A stretch of DNA of 64,000 nt from Colwellia polaris (GTDB taxonomy: Bacteria; Pseudomonadota; Gammaproteobacteria; Enterobacterales; Alteromonadaceae): the NCBI RefSeq assembly GCF_002104515.1, contig NZ_NBOE01000001.1, positions 868,001-932,000 of the forward strand, given 5' to 3'. Below, piece by piece: positions 43,297 through 54,001 of this stretch. Numbering within the stretch: the first letter of the stretch is position 1; every line of letters begins with the position of its first letter. A program made the translations under genes and the position numbers. The notes beneath the pieces are model-generated. The model was given only the letters and a program-made list of their open reading frames with translations, did no database searches and was not told where the DNA came from.

Positions 43297-44634
43297 ATGT
43301 ACGATCCTTTGCATGATTTATCCCCCGGTTGTAATGAACCTTACCCTGAAAGTTATTGGGCAAATGTATCAGGCGTAGCGCCAGAGCATGATGGTGCTGT
43401 AATGGCTGATCTTGATGTTGATGTGGCTATTATCGGTGCTGGATATACTGGGCTTTCTTGCGCACTGCACTTAGCGCGAGAGCACGGTATTAAAGCGCAT
43501 GTGCTAGAAGCTAATCAAACCGCATGGGGTTGCAGTGGTCGTAATGCTGGCTTTATTTTGAAGTCTTCTGGTCGTAAGTCTTATGGCCAAATGGCTAAGC
43601 AATGGGGCGAAGAAGTGATGCGCGGCATTTACCAAGAAATGGCGGCAGGGGTCGACACGGTTAATAGATTAATCGCCGAAGGCATTGATTGCGACAGGCA
43701 AAGTGCGGGTTATATTAAAGTTGCACATAAACCTAATAAACTAAAAGAGCTAATTGAGCTGGCAAAACTTCAACAGAATATGTTTGGTTATGACGTTGAA
43801 ATACTGTCACAAAGCCAAGTACGCGAACAGTATATGGATGACAAAAATGCCTATGGCGCTATTCGTTATCAAGACGGTTTTGGTTTGAATCCGTTAAAGC
43901 TTGCTTGGGGTTATCAAAAATTGGCGCGTGAGGCTGGCGCAAAGGTGCATTGCGCTTCGCCCGTTACGCAATGGCAAACTCAGGGTAATAAACAAGTACT
44001 GCATACGCCTAATGGCACGGTTAGCGCACAAAAGGTTGTAATAGCCACTAATGGTTATACACCGAAAAACTTTCATTCCTTAACCACAGATAGAACCTTA
44101 CCGGTACTTTCACAAATTATTGTTACAGAGCCTTTAACTGAAGCACAAATTGCTGCCTGTAATTTCTTAACTTCAAATGTGGTTATGGATACTCGGGCGC
44201 TAAAATATTACTATCGCAAATTGCCTGATAATCGCATTTTATTTGGCGGTCGTGGGGCTATTACCGGCAAAAGTGCTGAAGATCCTTATTACGCTCAACG
44301 TTTATTGTCTGTGCTTAAAACCAGTTTTCCTGCCTTGGCGAATATAAAATATAGTTATGCTTGGTCGGGCTGGATATGCATGGCGTTAGACGACTTACCT
44401 CATATTTATCAAAATGATGAGCAATCGGTTTTTTATAGTATGGGCTATTGTGGCAGTGGTGTTGCCTTCTCGGTACAAGCTGGCAAACGTTTAGCGGAGA
44501 AAGTGGCTGAAAAAACGGTACCGAATTTACCTTTGTACAATAAGGCGCTGCCTAAATTTCCCTTTGCGCCGTTAAGACGCGTAGGGCAATGGGGCTATTT
44601 TCATTACGGTAAAGTTAAAGACCAGTGGTTTTAA
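43297..44634 (+). CDS. FAD-dependent amine/amino acid oxidoreductase (DadA/PuuB-like)
   Basis: A DAO-type flavoprotein of 445 residues. The FAD loop VAIIGAGYTGLSCALHLA lies near residues 44-61, and CSGRNAGFI follows as in gamma-glutamylputrescine oxidase and relatives. The C-terminal FAD segment is YSMGYCGSGVAFSVQAGKRLA. The start is the ATG at 43297 with GGAAG 6 bases upstream; an in-frame TTG at 43285 overlaps that site. Polyamine, glycine or D-amino acid substrates are all possible. The neighbouring D-2-hydroxyacid dehydrogenase converges on it. Confidence 0.87.
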   Translation: MYDPLHDLSPGCNEPYPESYWANVSGVAPEHDGAVMADLDVDVAIIGAGYTGLSCALHLAREHGIKAHVLEANQTAWGCSGRNAGFILKSSGRKSYGQMAKQWGEEVMRGIYQEMAAGVDTVNRLIAEGIDCDRQSAGYIKVAHKPNKLKELIELAKLQQNMFGYDVEILSQSQVREQYMDDKNAYGAIRYQDGFGLNPLKLAWGYQKLAREAGAKVHCASPVTQWQTQGNKQVLHTPNGTVSAQKVVIATNGYTPKNFHSLTTDRTLPVLSQIIVTEPLTEAQIAACNFLTSNVVMDTRALKYYYRKLPDNRILFGGRGAITGKSAEDPYYAQRLLSVLKTSFPALANIKYSYAWSGWICMALDDLPHIYQNDEQSVFYSMGYCGSGVAFSVQAGKRLAEKVAEKTVPNLPLYNKALPKFPFAPLRRVGQWGYFHYGKVKDQWF

Positions 44635-44656
44635 AAGCTTTGAAATAAGCTAGGCG

Positions 44657-45610
44657 TTAATCGAGGCGATTAACACGATTACCTTGTTGAAACGCCACGA
44701 TATTATCAGAAACTAAGTTAAGTAAAGCTTGTTGTGCTTGCTCGCTTGCCCAAGCAATGTGAGCGGTGATCTTTAATTTACTCGACTGAGCAGCTAAAAG
44801 TATATGATCTTCTGGCGGTGGCTCTTGTTCCAGTACATCTAAAATTGCACAAGCTAATTGATTATTGTTGAGTGCGGTTAATAAATCATGATTATTAATT
44901 AATGCTCCTCTGGCGGTATTAATTAATACAGCACTATTTTTCATTTGGCTAAAAACTTCGGCGTTGAATAAGTTTTCAGTTTCAGCTGTTTGAGGGCAAT
45001 GCAAGGTAATGATGTCGGCTTGAGCTATAACTTCTTTAAATTCGGTTCTATCAGCACGAATTGTTGTAGCATTAGGTCGGTCAGCGATTAGCACCTGCAT
45101 ATCAAAAGCATGGGCTATAGTTGCTACTTGGCCACCTAATGCCCCGTAACCAATAATGCCAATTGATTTCCCTGCTAATTCACTACTGCCTTTACCGTGC
45201 AGACAAAACGTTTCACTTTTTTGCCACTGGCCTTCACGGGTATTTTTATTGTGATCTTCAATATGGCTATAGTACGACAGCAGTTGCGCAAACACATATT
45301 GTGCGACTGAATTCTTGGCATAGCCACTAACATTAGTAACGGCTATGCCAAGCTCACGTGCGGCGTTAATATCAACATTGTTATAGCCTGAGGCGGTTAT
45401 ACAAATAAGCTTTAAATGCGGCAATTGTTTTAAAGTCGTGCTATCTAGTACGACTTTATTAGTCAATATGACTTCAGCGGTTGAACAATGATTTAGTACT
45501 TGGTCGGGTGTCGTTGTTGAGTGAAAATCAAACTTGCTAATAACTTTATTAAGTGCTGATAAATCAAGCGAATGGCTAAAGGTTTGATAATCTAAAAATA
45601 CCGCGTGCAT
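44657..45610 (-). CDS. D-2-hydroxyacid dehydrogenase
   Basis: NAD(P)-dependent reductase of 2-keto acids. The nucleotide loop is GIIGYGALGG (GYGALG at 154-159). Catalytic residues are R234 (NTARGALIN), E263 (DVLEQEPPP) and H284 (TAHIAWAS). The 317-residue length matches hydroxypyruvate/glycerate dehydrogenases, which is the most likely subgroup, but formate-like or lactate-like substrates are not excluded. It is transcribed towards the FAD oxidase gene with 22 bases between the stops. Confidence 0.88.
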   Translation of the reverse strand: MHAVFLDYQTFSHSLDLSALNKVISKFDFHSTTTPDQVLNHCSTAEVILTNKVVLDSTTLKQLPHLKLICITASGYNNVDINAARELGIAVTNVSGYAKNSVAQYVFAQLLSYYSHIEDHNKNTREGQWQKSETFCLHGKGSSELAGKSIGIIGYGALGGQVATIAHAFDMQVLIADRPNATTIRADRTEFKEVIAQADIITLHCPQTAETENLFNAEVFSQMKNSAVLINTARGALINNHDLLTALNNNQLACAILDVLEQEPPPEDHILLAAQSSKLKITAHIAWASEQAQQALLNLVSDNIVAFQQGNRVNRLD

Positions 45611-45694
45611 GTTACATACTCAGAAGGAAAATTTTTCTAAGTTTATAACACTTTATACACACGAGCGACTCCATTATTAATCAGTAAGTGTTGT

Positions 45695-45940
45695 TTAACC
45701 TACCGGTAATTCTAATTCAACAATTTGCTCGGAAATCAATTCAAGCTTTTGAGACATTAATGTTTGAGCATCGAATAAACCTCGATTGTAATAAACGGCT
45801 CCTAGTTCTTTGGTAAAAAAATCAAGTAGAAAGTCAGCATCAAACTGTTCAAGTTCTTGATCTAACTCCCGGCTGAAGTAACGTTGTAGTTTGTCGATTA
45901 ACAGTGACTTTTCAGCCTGAGAAAATTGAACTGGCGACAT
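45695..45940 (-). CDS. DUF2164 family protein
   Basis: An 81-residue acidic helical protein matching my memory of DUF2164: FSQAEKSLLIDKLQRYFSRE, then FLLDFFTKELGAVYYNRGL. The family is widespread in Proteobacteria and of unknown function. It has no membrane segment or catalytic motif. It starts just upstream of a small divergent frame, and 84 bases separate its stop from the hydroxyacid dehydrogenase start on the same strand, so the two could share a transcript. Confidence 0.82.
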   Translation of the reverse strand: MSPVQFSQAEKSLLIDKLQRYFSRELDQELEQFDADFLLDFFTKELGAVYYNRGLFDAQTLMSQKLELISEQIVELELPVG

Positions 45941-46029
45941 AGTATATTCCTTGAAATTAATTTTGTGAGGGTAAACGCGGTTAATTGGTATTATACTCGT
46001 GAAACAGACATTAATTTAAGTAATATGCA

Positions 46030-46161
46030 GTGAATAAATCAACTTTTAAGCAATGGTGGCACACCGACTGTCAGTTTTGTCGAAAATCTAGAATGATTGT
46101 TTTCTGGCTAATTTTGATGTTAGTTGCAGACGGGCTTTGGTTTGGTTTAATTATTCACTAA
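46030..46161 (+). CDS. Possible small membrane protein with a CxxC motif (43 aa)
   Basis: A 43-codon frame from GTG at 46030. The product has a polar N-terminus with WWHTDCQFCRKSR, including CxxC and a nearby His, then one hydrophobic helix (MIVFWLILMLVADGLWFGLI). It lies 22 bases upstream of iscX on the same strand and may be co-transcribed. The pattern (metal or redox motif followed by a single span) is coherent, but the ribosome site is weak. Confidence 0.45.
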   Translation: MNKSTFKQWWHTDCQFCRKSRMIVFWLILMLVADGLWFGLIIH

Positions 46162-46183
46162 TAGCATAAAATAAGGTAACACT

Positions 46184-46384
46184 ATGACTTATCGCTGGAC
46201 AGATTCTCTAGATATTGCGCTTGATTTAATTGAAGAACACCCGGATGTTGATCCGATGAAATTACATTTTCCTGAGTTAATGCAGTGGGTTCTCGCCTTA
46301 GAAAATTTTGATGATGATCCTAAACATTGCGGCGAGCGTGTACTTGAAGCGATTCAGTTAGCGTGGATTTCTGAGAGCGACTAG
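46184..46384 (+). CDS. iscX: Iron-sulfur assembly protein IscX
   Basis: A 66-residue acidic protein matching IscX (YfhJ): YRWTDSLDIALDLIEEHPDVDP, then FPELMQWVLALENFDDDP and a C-terminal AIQLAW segment. IscX binds iron and the desulfurase IscS and tunes cluster assembly. It is usually the last gene of the isc operon. Here no other isc gene is in sight, and its neighbours are a small membrane frame and the malic enzyme gene. A GGTAA-type ribosome site is present. Confidence 0.93.
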   Translation: MTYRWTDSLDIALDLIEEHPDVDPMKLHFPELMQWVLALENFDDDPKHCGERVLEAIQLAWISESD

Positions 46385-46524
46385 CCATAATTTGTTCTGT
46401 TTACATTAATATTATTTAATAACCAATTTTAACTTTTTTAAAATTGATATTTGATTATAATGCGCACACCATTATTTTCATGATGAATTTTCATCATTCA
46501 CCTAAAGCATAAAAAGATTCAACT

Positions 46525-48219
46525 ATGACATCTGAAAAAAATCAACGTCCTTTATATATCCCTTACGCAGGCCCTAGCTTACTAGAAACACCACTATTGA
46601 ATAAAGGTAGTGCTTTTAGCGAAGAAGAGCGATCGCATTTTAATTTAACGGGTTTATTACCACCACGATTTGAAAGTATTGATGAACAAGTTGAACGCGC
46701 CTATATGCAGTATCGTAGTTTTGATACTAACTTAAATAAACATATTTATTTACGCGCTATTCATGACAATAATGAAACCTTATTCTTTAAGTTAGTGCAG
46801 GCGCATTTGGCTGAAATGATGCCAATTATTTATACCCCGACGGTTGGTGATGCCTGTGAGCAGTTTTCTGATATTTATCGCAGCTCTCGTGGTTTGTTTG
46901 TATCTTATGATCAGCGCCACCAGCTTGACGACATTTTACGTAATGCGACAAAAAACAAAGTTAAAGTTATTGTTGTTACCGACGGTGAACGCATTCTTGG
47001 TCTAGGCGATCAAGGTATTGGCGGCATGGGTATTCCTATTGGCAAGCTTTCGCTTTATACCGCTTGTGGTGGTATTAGCCCAGCTTATACCTTACCTGTG
47101 ATGCTTGATGTAGGGACGAATAACCAAAAGCTATTAAATGATCCTATGTATATGGGCTGGCGTCATCCGCGTATTGAACAAGATAAATATGATGAGTTTT
47201 TAGATATGTTTATTAATGCCGTTAAACGCCGTTGGCCGCATGTGTTATTACAATTTGAAGACTTTGCTCAGCCAAATGCTACGCCATTATTAAACCGTTA
47301 TCGCGATGAGATTTGTTGTTTTAACGACGATATTCAAGGTACTGCGTCTGTAACTGTTGGCACCTTGTTAGCGGCGTGTAGAACTAAAAATGTTGCATTA
47401 TCTACACAACGTGTCGCTTTTGTTGGTGCGGGCTCAGCAGGTTGTGGTATTGCAGAGCAAATTATTTCGCAAATGGTCAGTGAAGGTATTTCAGAACAAC
47501 AAGCACGTAGCCAAGTATTTATGGTTGACCGTTTTGGCTTGTTAACTGAAGGCATGGTAGGTTTACGTGACTTTCAAGCTCAACTTGTACAACCAAAAGC
47601 GTCATTAGCATCATGGAATATTGCCGGTGAATACGCTTCTTTGCTTGAAGTAATGCATGGCGCGCAGCCAACCATTTTAATCGGTGTTTCAGGTGTACCA
47701 GGTTTGTTCACTGAAGCGGTTATTAAAGCAATGAAATTAACTTGTGATTTACCGGTTATATTCCCGCTAAGTAACCCGAGTCGTCAAGTTGAAGCGACTC
47801 CAGAACAGGTAATTAACTGGACTGATGGTGAGGTTATCATTGCTACTGGTAGTCCATTTGAGCCAGTTGAATATAAAGGCGAGCTATTCCCAATTGCCCA
47901 ATGCAACAATAGCTATGTTTTTCCAGGTATTGGTTTAGGCGTGATATCAGCAAATATTAATCGTGTTACTGATGAAATGTTAATGGCAGCAAGTGCGATG
48001 TTAGCGCAAGCTTCTCCTTTAGCGAATAATGGCACAGGTGAGTTATTGCCTCCTTTAGTAGAAATTGCCGACTTAAGTAAAAAAATTGCTTTCGCCGTTG
48101 CTCAAGTTGCCTTTGAACAAGAGTTAGCCTTACCACTTAGCGATGAACAACTTTTAGAGCATATTGAACGTAATTTTTGGACACCTCAGTACCGTCAATA
48201 TCGCCGAGTGAGTATTTAA
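46525..48219 (+). CDS. maeA: NAD-dependent malic enzyme
   Basis: Oxidative decarboxylation of malate to pyruvate. The malate-binding segment is [14 protein letters not shown], and the metal/NAD segments are [11 protein letters not shown] and [13 protein letters not shown]. The nucleotide loop is [17 protein letters not shown]. At 564 residues it matches the long MaeA type rather than the two-domain MaeB fusion. An AT-rich leader precedes it and a terminator follows, so it is monocistronic. Confidence 0.95.
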   Translation: MTSEKNQRPLYIPYAGPSLLETPLLNKGSAFSEEERSHFNLTGLLPPRFESIDEQVERAYMQYRSFDTNLNKHIYLRAIHDNNETLFFKLVQAHLAEMMPIIYTPTVGDACEQFSDIYRSSRGLFVSYDQRHQLDDILRNATKNKVKVIVVTDGERILGLGDQGIGGMGIPIGKLSLYTACGGISPAYTLPVMLDVGTNNQKLLNDPMYMGWRHPRIEQDKYDEFLDMFINAVKRRWPHVLLQFEDFAQPNATPLLNRYRDEICCFNDDIQGTASVTVGTLLAACRTKNVALSTQRVAFVGAGSAGCGIAEQIISQMVSEGISEQQARSQVFMVDRFGLLTEGMVGLRDFQAQLVQPKASLASWNIAGEYASLLEVMHGAQPTILIGVSGVPGLFTEAVIKAMKLTCDLPVIFPLSNPSRQVEATPEQVINWTDGEVIIATGSPFEPVEYKGELFPIAQCNNSYVFPGIGLGVISANINRVTDEMLMAASAMLAQASPLANNGTGELLPPLVEIADLSKKIAFAVAQVAFEQELALPLSDEQLLEHIERNFWTPQYRQYRRVSI

Positions 48220-48254
48220 ATCTATTGCTTGTCGTAATTATTTAAACGGTTGAT

Positions 48255-48283
48255 AAACGCTCACAATGATGAGCGTTTTTTTT
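48255..48283 (+). terminator. Terminator of maeA
   Basis: AAACGCTCA and TGAGCGTTT form a 9-bp stem with a 6-base loop, followed by TTTTT. Confidence 0.88.
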
Positions 48284-48502
48284 GCTTGAGACGCCACTCT
48301 CATCAAAATTACCATAAGACTCACAAGAAAACGCCAGGTATAGTCAGCACAAACCGACAGTTATATATTCCCCCAACGTAATATCGCCTAATGCAAACCC
48401 TACAGTGAAAAATGATAACCCTAGGCATTTGCATTTAATTCGTCTATAATCGCGCCAAAATTTATACCGTATTTTAATTCTAATTTTATTGAGAGGGCTA
48501 TC

Positions 48503-48934
48503 ATGGCTATCGAACGTACTTTTTCTATCGTAAAACCAGACGCAGTTGCTAAAAACTTCATTGGTCAAATCTACAACCGTTTTGAAACTGCTGGTTTAAA
48601 AATCGTTGCTTCTAAAATGATTCACTTATCACAAGAAAAAGCTGAAGGTTTCTACGCTGAGCACAGCGAACGTCCTTTCTTTGGTGCTTTAGTTGAATTC
48701 ATGACTTCTGGTCCTGTAATGGTTCAAGTTTTAGAAGGCGAAAACGCTGTTCTTAAAAACCGTGAAATCATGGGTGCTACTAACCCTGCTGAAGCTCTTG
48801 CTGGTACTATTCGTGCTGACCTTGCTGATTCAATTGACGAAAACGCTGCTCACGGTTCTGATGCTTTAGAATCAGCAGCACGTGAAATTGCTTACTTCTT
48901 CGCTGACGAAGAAATTTGCCCACGTACTCGTTAA
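48503..48934 (+). CDS. ndk: Nucleoside diphosphate kinase
   Basis: Equalises nucleoside triphosphate pools by a phosphohistidine mechanism. The active-site motif is [12 protein letters not shown] with the phosphorylated His near residue 117. The N-terminus [14 protein letters not shown] and the KPD loop are typical, and the length is 143. A strong ribosome site (GAGAGGG) precedes it. Codons are noticeably uniform, as in highly expressed genes. A terminator follows, so it is separate from rlmN. Confidence 0.97.
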   Translation: MAIERTFSIVKPDAVAKNFIGQIYNRFETAGLKIVASKMIHLSQEKAEGFYAEHSERPFFGALVEFMTSGPVMVQVLEGENAVLKNREIMGATNPAEALAGTIRADLADSIDENAAHGSDALESAAREIAYFFADEEICPRTR

Positions 48935-48999
48935 TTTTAAACTTTACAGATTAGCTGAGCTATTTTAGAGCAGCTAAATGTAGTTTAAAAATTAATTTG

Positions 49000-49034
49000 A
49001 AGGATTTTACTGTTAATCGGTAAAATCCTTTTGT
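49000..49034 (+). terminator. Terminator of ndk
   Basis: AAGGATTTTAC and GTAAAATCCTT form a perfect 11-bp stem with a 9-base loop, followed by TTGT. Confidence 0.8.
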
Positions 49035-49212
49035 CTATTTTAAGACCGTATAAAATTGAGTGCTTTCAGAGTTGATATACAACTGAGAACATTGAATTTT
49101 ATTTAGTTTAAATCTGTAGATGATTTAAAGTAGAACCACTAAATTGTTTGTTTTGTATAAAAAGCGTACAATTTAACCTGTAATTTTTTTGTAGTTTTGA
49201 GAAGCTTTTATC

Positions 49213-50358
49213 ATGAGTGATGTAACCGAAGTAGTAACCCCAGTGAAGAAAAAAATTAACTTACTCAACCTTGATCACCAAGGTATGCGAGAGTATTTTG
49301 CTTCAATCGGCGAAAAGCCATTTCGTGCTGACCAAATAATGAAGTGGATGTACCATTTCGGCTACGACGATTTTGAGTTAATGACTAACTTGAATAAAAA
49401 GCTACGCGAAAAATTGCAACGTGATACAGAAATTAAAGCGCCTGAAATATCTGAAAAACAAGTTTCAAGCGACGGTACAATAAAATACGCCTTAAGTCTT
49501 GAAGGTGGTCAAGAAATTGAAACTGTTTGGATACCTGAAAATGGCAGAGCAACACTTTGTGTTTCATCACAAGTAGGTTGCGCTTTAGAATGTACTTTCT
49601 GCTCTACTGCCCAACAAGGCTTTAACCGCAACCTTTCTATGAGCGAGATTATTGGCCAAGTATGGCGTGTAGCCAATGATATTGGAGCTACGCGCATTGC
49701 TGGTACACGTCCAATTACCAATATCGTGATGATGGGCATGGGCGAACCATTACTTAACATGAAAAATCTCATTCCAGCGTTAGATACTATGCTAAATGAT
49801 CTGGGTTATGGCTTGTCAAAACGTCGTGTAACGGTAAGTACATCAGGTGTTGTACCTGCTTTAGATATGTTAAAAGAAAAAATTGACTGTGCGTTAGCAA
49901 TATCTGTTCATGCAGGCAACAACACCTTACGTGACGAATTAGTACCTATTAATAAAAAGTATCCATTAGAAGAGTTTATTGCTGCAGCGGCGCGTTATAT
50001 TGATGGCTCAAAAGCTAATAAACAAGCAACAATTGAATATGTAATGTTGGATCATGTTAACGATAGTACTGATCAAGCACATGAATTAGCGCATGCTTTG
50101 AAAGATTTGCCGAGTAAAATCAATCTTATTCCATTTAATCCTTATCCTGGTTCGCCTTATAAACGTTCAAGTAATTCTCGTATTGATCGCTTCGATAAAG
50201 TCCTGCAAAGCTACGGTCTTACTGTGATCACACGTCGTACTCGTGGTGACGATATTGACGCCGCATGTGGGCAATTAGCAGGTGATGTTTTAGATAGAAC
50301 TAAGCGAGCAGGAAAAAAAGAGGTGAAAGCTGAGTCAATTTCAGTAAAAATGGTTTAA
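49213..50358 (+). CDS. rlmN: Dual-specificity rRNA/tRNA methyltransferase RlmN
   Basis: A radical-SAM enzyme that methylates C2 of A2503 in 23S rRNA and A37 in some tRNAs. Cluster ligands are in CALECTFC, followed by [23 protein letters not shown] and [14 protein letters not shown] are family motifs, and the catalytic C-terminal Cys is in DIDAACGQL. Its 381 residues are typical. It heads the conserved run rlmN-pilW-rodZ-ispG-hisS-yfgM-bamB-der. Confidence 0.96.
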   Translation: MSDVTEVVTPVKKKINLLNLDHQGMREYFASIGEKPFRADQIMKWMYHFGYDDFELMTNLNKKLREKLQRDTEIKAPEISEKQVSSDGTIKYALSLEGGQEIETVWIPENGRATLCVSSQVGCALECTFCSTAQQGFNRNLSMSEIIGQVWRVANDIGATRIAGTRPITNIVMMGMGEPLLNMKNLIPALDTMLNDLGYGLSKRRVTVSTSGVVPALDMLKEKIDCALAISVHAGNNTLRDELVPINKKYPLEEFIAAAARYIDGSKANKQATIEYVMLDHVNDSTDQAHELAHALKDLPSKINLIPFNPYPGSPYKRSSNSRIDRFDKVLQSYGLTVITRRTRGDDIDAACGQLAGDVLDRTKRAGKKEVKAESISVKMV

Positions 50359-50399
50359 TTACAATTTTTTAACTTTTACTAAGTGACCTCATTTTTATT

Positions 50400-51764
50400 A
50401 TGAAAAAACTATTACCGGTGTTTATCGCGTTACTATCAACAAGCACACTTACCGCTTGTGTGACGCAAAATTATGGCAATGATAAAGACACGCCATTAAT
50501 TGAAAACGAAACCAGTAACAACGAAATAGCCATGACCCGCATATCACTTGGTTTAGGCTACTTAAAAATGGGTAACACTCAACAAGCTAAACTTAATTTA
50601 GAAAAGGCGAAACGTTTTTCGCCTAATTTAGTGCAAGTTTACACCGCTTTTGCACATTATTACGATACTGTTGGCGAGCCTGAATTGGCAACCAAAGCTT
50701 ATGAGTATGCGTTGAGTATTAATAACCAAGACGCTGATACACTTAATAACTATGGTGTTTTTCTATGTCGTAATGAAAAATACGCAGCCGCCGAAAAACA
50801 AATGTTAAAAGCGATAGCGATTCCTAGCTATATTTTAGTCGCGCAAAGTTATGAAAACTTAGCTTTTTGCCAATTAAAAGCTGAGCAATTTGATAAAGCA
50901 CAAACTTACCTTGAAAAAGCTATAGCTCATAGCCCAAATAGAGCAAGCTCTTTGTTACAAATGATGCGTTTACAATACGCTAAAAGTGACTATAAGTTAG
51001 CGCAAACTTACCTTCATCGTTATGAGAAATCGACTCGTCGATTTAGTGCTGATGCTTTAGCCTTAGCGTTTAAAATCTTTCAAAAGCAAGGTAATAAACG
51101 TATTTCATCTAACTATGGCAGCATGTTAGTTAAAATGTTTCCAAACTCATTTGAAGCAAAGCAATATATATTAAATGAACTTTATCAGATTGATGCAGAC
51201 AAACTAGCAGAGGTATACCGAGCGTCACTGTTAGATGAAAGCAGCAAAAAAAGTAAAAAGCGAGTTGTTGTATTATCTCCAAAAACAAATAAAAAAGTTT
51301 CGGACGCAAGTTTGGCTCATTATGGTTTAAAGCCTGTGATGGAAAACTCTGTTATGCCAACGTCTCAACAAGAGGCCAATGTAAAAACAGAGAACGCTAG
51401 GGCTAACGAGCAAAAAAATGCTTCTAAAACGGCTGTTCAAAAAACATTTGTTAATGATAAAGAAGCAAAGAAGAAGTTAGATAAAAAAACACGCAAGTTA
51501 ACGGTTAACAAGCCTGAAAATGTATCAAATATAAAAACAGATACAGCACCGGTAACTGAAGTTAAAGATGAAGAAAATAGAGCGCCGGTGGTGTCATTAC
51601 CCATTCATGTAGTGGCCAAAGGTGATAGTTTGTTTGCTATTTCTAAGCAATACAATATTGTAATGAAAAGTTTAGAGCGTTGGAATAAGTTAGGTCGCCC
51701 ATATCTGTTAAAAATTGGTGATGTTATTTATCTCGCAGACCCAAAATCAGCGGCTAAACGCTAA
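50400..51764 (+). CDS. pilW: PilW/PilF-type TPR lipoprotein with a C-terminal LysM domain
   Basis: An outer-membrane lipoprotein needed for type IV pilus secretin assembly. It has a signal peptide with lipobox LTAC (C20) and tetratricopeptide repeats over about residues 45-260. Unlike the usual 250-residue protein it continues for about 200 residues: a Lys-rich linker, then a LysM peptidoglycan-binding domain near 400-448 (VVAKGDSLFAISKQYNI). It is the gene expected between rlmN and rodZ. The LysM end may anchor the pilotin to the cell wall. Confidence 0.88.
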   Translation: MKKLLPVFIALLSTSTLTACVTQNYGNDKDTPLIENETSNNEIAMTRISLGLGYLKMGNTQQAKLNLEKAKRFSPNLVQVYTAFAHYYDTVGEPELATKAYEYALSINNQDADTLNNYGVFLCRNEKYAAAEKQMLKAIAIPSYILVAQSYENLAFCQLKAEQFDKAQTYLEKAIAHSPNRASSLLQMMRLQYAKSDYKLAQTYLHRYEKSTRRFSADALALAFKIFQKQGNKRISSNYGSMLVKMFPNSFEAKQYILNELYQIDADKLAEVYRASLLDESSKKSKKRVVVLSPKTNKKVSDASLAHYGLKPVMENSVMPTSQQEANVKTENARANEQKNASKTAVQKTFVNDKEAKKKLDKKTRKLTVNKPENVSNIKTDTAPVTEVKDEENRAPVVSLPIHVVAKGDSLFAISKQYNIVMKSLERWNKLGRPYLLKIGDVIYLADPKSAAKR

Positions 51765-51776
51765 GAGAAACGCTTG

Positions 51777-52835
51777 ATGAAGCAAGAGTTAACTACATTG
51801 AAAAATGAACAAAATGAAGCAGTAGTCGCTACCGAAGAAATCAACTTAGTTGTTGGTCCTGGAGCAATACTGAAAGAAGCACGAGAAACTGGTGGTTTAA
51901 CTGAGCAGCAAGTTGCTGATAAGCTTAATTTTAGATTACGCTTAGTGCAAAATATAGAAGTGGACATTTTTGACCGTAGCTTACCTGAAGCTTTCAATCG
52001 TGGTTATCTGAAAAGTTACGCTAAATTGGTTAATATTTCAGAAACTGTCGTACTAAATAGTTATGATCAGTTAGCTGAAGTACAAAGCCAGTGTGCGGGT
52101 ATGCAAAGTTTTTCTAAGGGAACAGAAAAGCAAGCTGAGCATAAATTGTTAATGTGGATCACTTATCTTATTTTGGCAATATTCCTTACGGCAACTGTGG
52201 TCTGGTGGCTTCAAACGCCTTCAGAGCAACCTGAGCCTATTGAAGCTGAGAAGGCTAATCAAGTTGCAAAATCGTCAACTAATAACGAAACGAACAATAC
52301 TATCCCAACAACCAATAGCAGTTTAACTCATACAAATAACCTTGACGATTCCGGTATAACCGAAAGTAATGCAGCCAATGAAGGTGAAGCCTTCGATGTT
52401 AATGATGCATTAAATACGTCAATAGAGAATGCTACTAATGCCGAAACTGTTGATATTGCTACTGAGCAATTAGATAACGGTGTAAGCTCTGTTATACCTA
52501 GCGAAACTGTTGAAAGTTCTAATGTTGGAAGTAACAATGTTGAAAGTACTAATGTTGAAAGCATTACTGATGAAAGCGAAACGTCATTAATCGCTAATGT
52601 GGTTTTTACATTTTCAGGTGACTGTTGGGTTAATATATATGATGCTACCGGTGAAAGAATTGCTTGGGGTGTGAAAAAGTCTGGCTATGTTATGAAAATT
52701 TCGGGTCAAGCGCCTTTCTCTATTACTTTAGGTAAACCTGAGTTAGTGGCAATAGATTACAATGACCTTGCGGTTGATATGACGGGTTTTAACGCTGGAA
52801 ATATCGCTAAATTTTCATTACCTATGACGCCTTAA
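51777..52835 (+). CDS. rodZ: Cell-shape protein RodZ
   Basis: Links MreB to the membrane and maintains rod shape. An N-terminal helix-turn-helix domain spans about residues 30-95 (LKEARETGGLTEQQVADKL). One membrane span lies near 123-144. A long Asn/Ser/Thr-rich periplasmic linker follows, ending in a beta-domain (about 265-352) with FSGDCWVNIYDATGERI. The linker contains short repeats of the type SSNVGSNNVESTNVES. The start is the ATG at 51777; the TTG one codon earlier is less likely. Confidence 0.92.
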   Translation: MKQELTTLKNEQNEAVVATEEINLVVGPGAILKEARETGGLTEQQVADKLNFRLRLVQNIEVDIFDRSLPEAFNRGYLKSYAKLVNISETVVLNSYDQLAEVQSQCAGMQSFSKGTEKQAEHKLLMWITYLILAIFLTATVVWWLQTPSEQPEPIEAEKANQVAKSSTNNETNNTIPTTNSSLTHTNNLDDSGITESNAANEGEAFDVNDALNTSIENATNAETVDIATEQLDNGVSSVIPSETVESSNVGSNNVESTNVESITDESETSLIANVVFTFSGDCWVNIYDATGERIAWGVKKSGYVMKISGQAPFSITLGKPELVAIDYNDLAVDMTGFNAGNIAKFSLPMTP

Positions 52836-52882
52836 TTCGGTCATTTTTTGTTTAATTAATATCACAATACTGAAATTTTATT

Positions 52883-54001
52883 ATGTTTAAAGAATCTCCT
52901 ATTATCCGTCGAAAATCACGTCAAATTATGGTTGGCAATGTGCCAGTTGGTGGTGGCGCACCTATTTCGGTGCAGTCAATGACCAACACACTTACCACAG
53001 ACGTAGCTGCAACCGTTGCACAAATTAATGCTCTTGAAGCTGTAGGTGCCGACATTGTTCGTGTGAGTGTTCCAACGATGGATGCTGCTGAAGCTTTTCG
53101 TGAGATAAAGTTACAAACAAATATCCCCTTAGTTGCCGATATTCATTTTGATTATCGTATTGCCTTGAAAGTAGCTGAGTATGGCGTTGATTGTTTGCGT
53201 ATAAATCCGGGTAATATAGGTCGAGAAGATAGGGTTCGCTCTGTTGTAGAATGTGCTCGTGATAATAATATCCCTATTCGCATTGGTGTTAATGGCGGCT
53301 CGTTAGAAAAAGATATTCAAGAAAGATACACAGAACCAACACCAGAAGCGTTATTAGAATCAGCCATGCGTCATGTTGATATTCTTGACTGTTTAAATTT
53401 TCATGAGTTTAAAGTCAGTGTAAAGGCTTCAGATGTTTTTCTTGCCGTGGGCGCATATCGTTTATTAGCTAAACAAATTGATAATCCATTGCACCTTGGT
53501 ATTACCGAGGCAGGTGGCTTGCGATCAGGCTCTGTTAAGTCATCAGTAGGGTTAGGTTTATTGCTTGCTGAAGGTATTGGCGATACCTTACGCGTTTCAT
53601 TAGCGGCAGATCCTATCGAAGAAATCAAAGTGGGTTTTGATATTTTAAAGTCTTTAAAACTGCGTAGTCGTGGTATTAATTTTATCGCTTGTCCAAGTTG
53701 TTCTCGCCAAGAGTTCGATGTTATTTCTACCGTAAATGCTTTAGAGCAGCGTGTTGAAGATATTATGACACCTATGGATGTTTCTATTATCGGTTGTATT
53801 GTTAATGGCCCAGGTGAGGCATTAGTGTCTGACTTAGGTTTAACCGGCAGTAGCAAAAAAAGTGGTTATTACCTTGATGGCATAAGACAAAAAGAGCGTT
53901 TCGATAATACTAATCTTGTTGATCAGCTCGAACAACGAATTCGCGCAAAAGCTAAGATGCTTGATGCGAGTAATCAAATAGCAATACAAGAGCTAGATTA
54001 A
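52883..54001 (+). CDS. ispG: 4-hydroxy-3-methylbut-2-enyl diphosphate synthase (IspG)
   Basis: An iron-sulfur enzyme of the non-mevalonate isoprenoid pathway. The N-terminal barrel reads [19 protein letters not shown]. Cluster cysteines lie in [13 protein letters not shown] and in [12 protein letters not shown]. It has 372 residues, as in E. coli, and sits in its conserved place between rodZ and hisS. The last residues are poorly conserved in the family. Confidence 0.97.
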   Translation: MFKESPIIRRKSRQIMVGNVPVGGGAPISVQSMTNTLTTDVAATVAQINALEAVGADIVRVSVPTMDAAEAFREIKLQTNIPLVADIHFDYRIALKVAEYGVDCLRINPGNIGREDRVRSVVECARDNNIPIRIGVNGGSLEKDIQERYTEPTPEALLESAMRHVDILDCLNFHEFKVSVKASDVFLAVGAYRLLAKQIDNPLHLGITEAGGLRSGSVKSSVGLGLLLAEGIGDTLRVSLAADPIEEIKVGFDILKSLKLRSRGINFIACPSCSRQEFDVISTVNALEQRVEDIMTPMDVSIIGCIVNGPGEALVSDLGLTGSSKKSGYYLDGIRQKERFDNTNLVDQLEQRIRAKAKMLDASNQIAIQELD

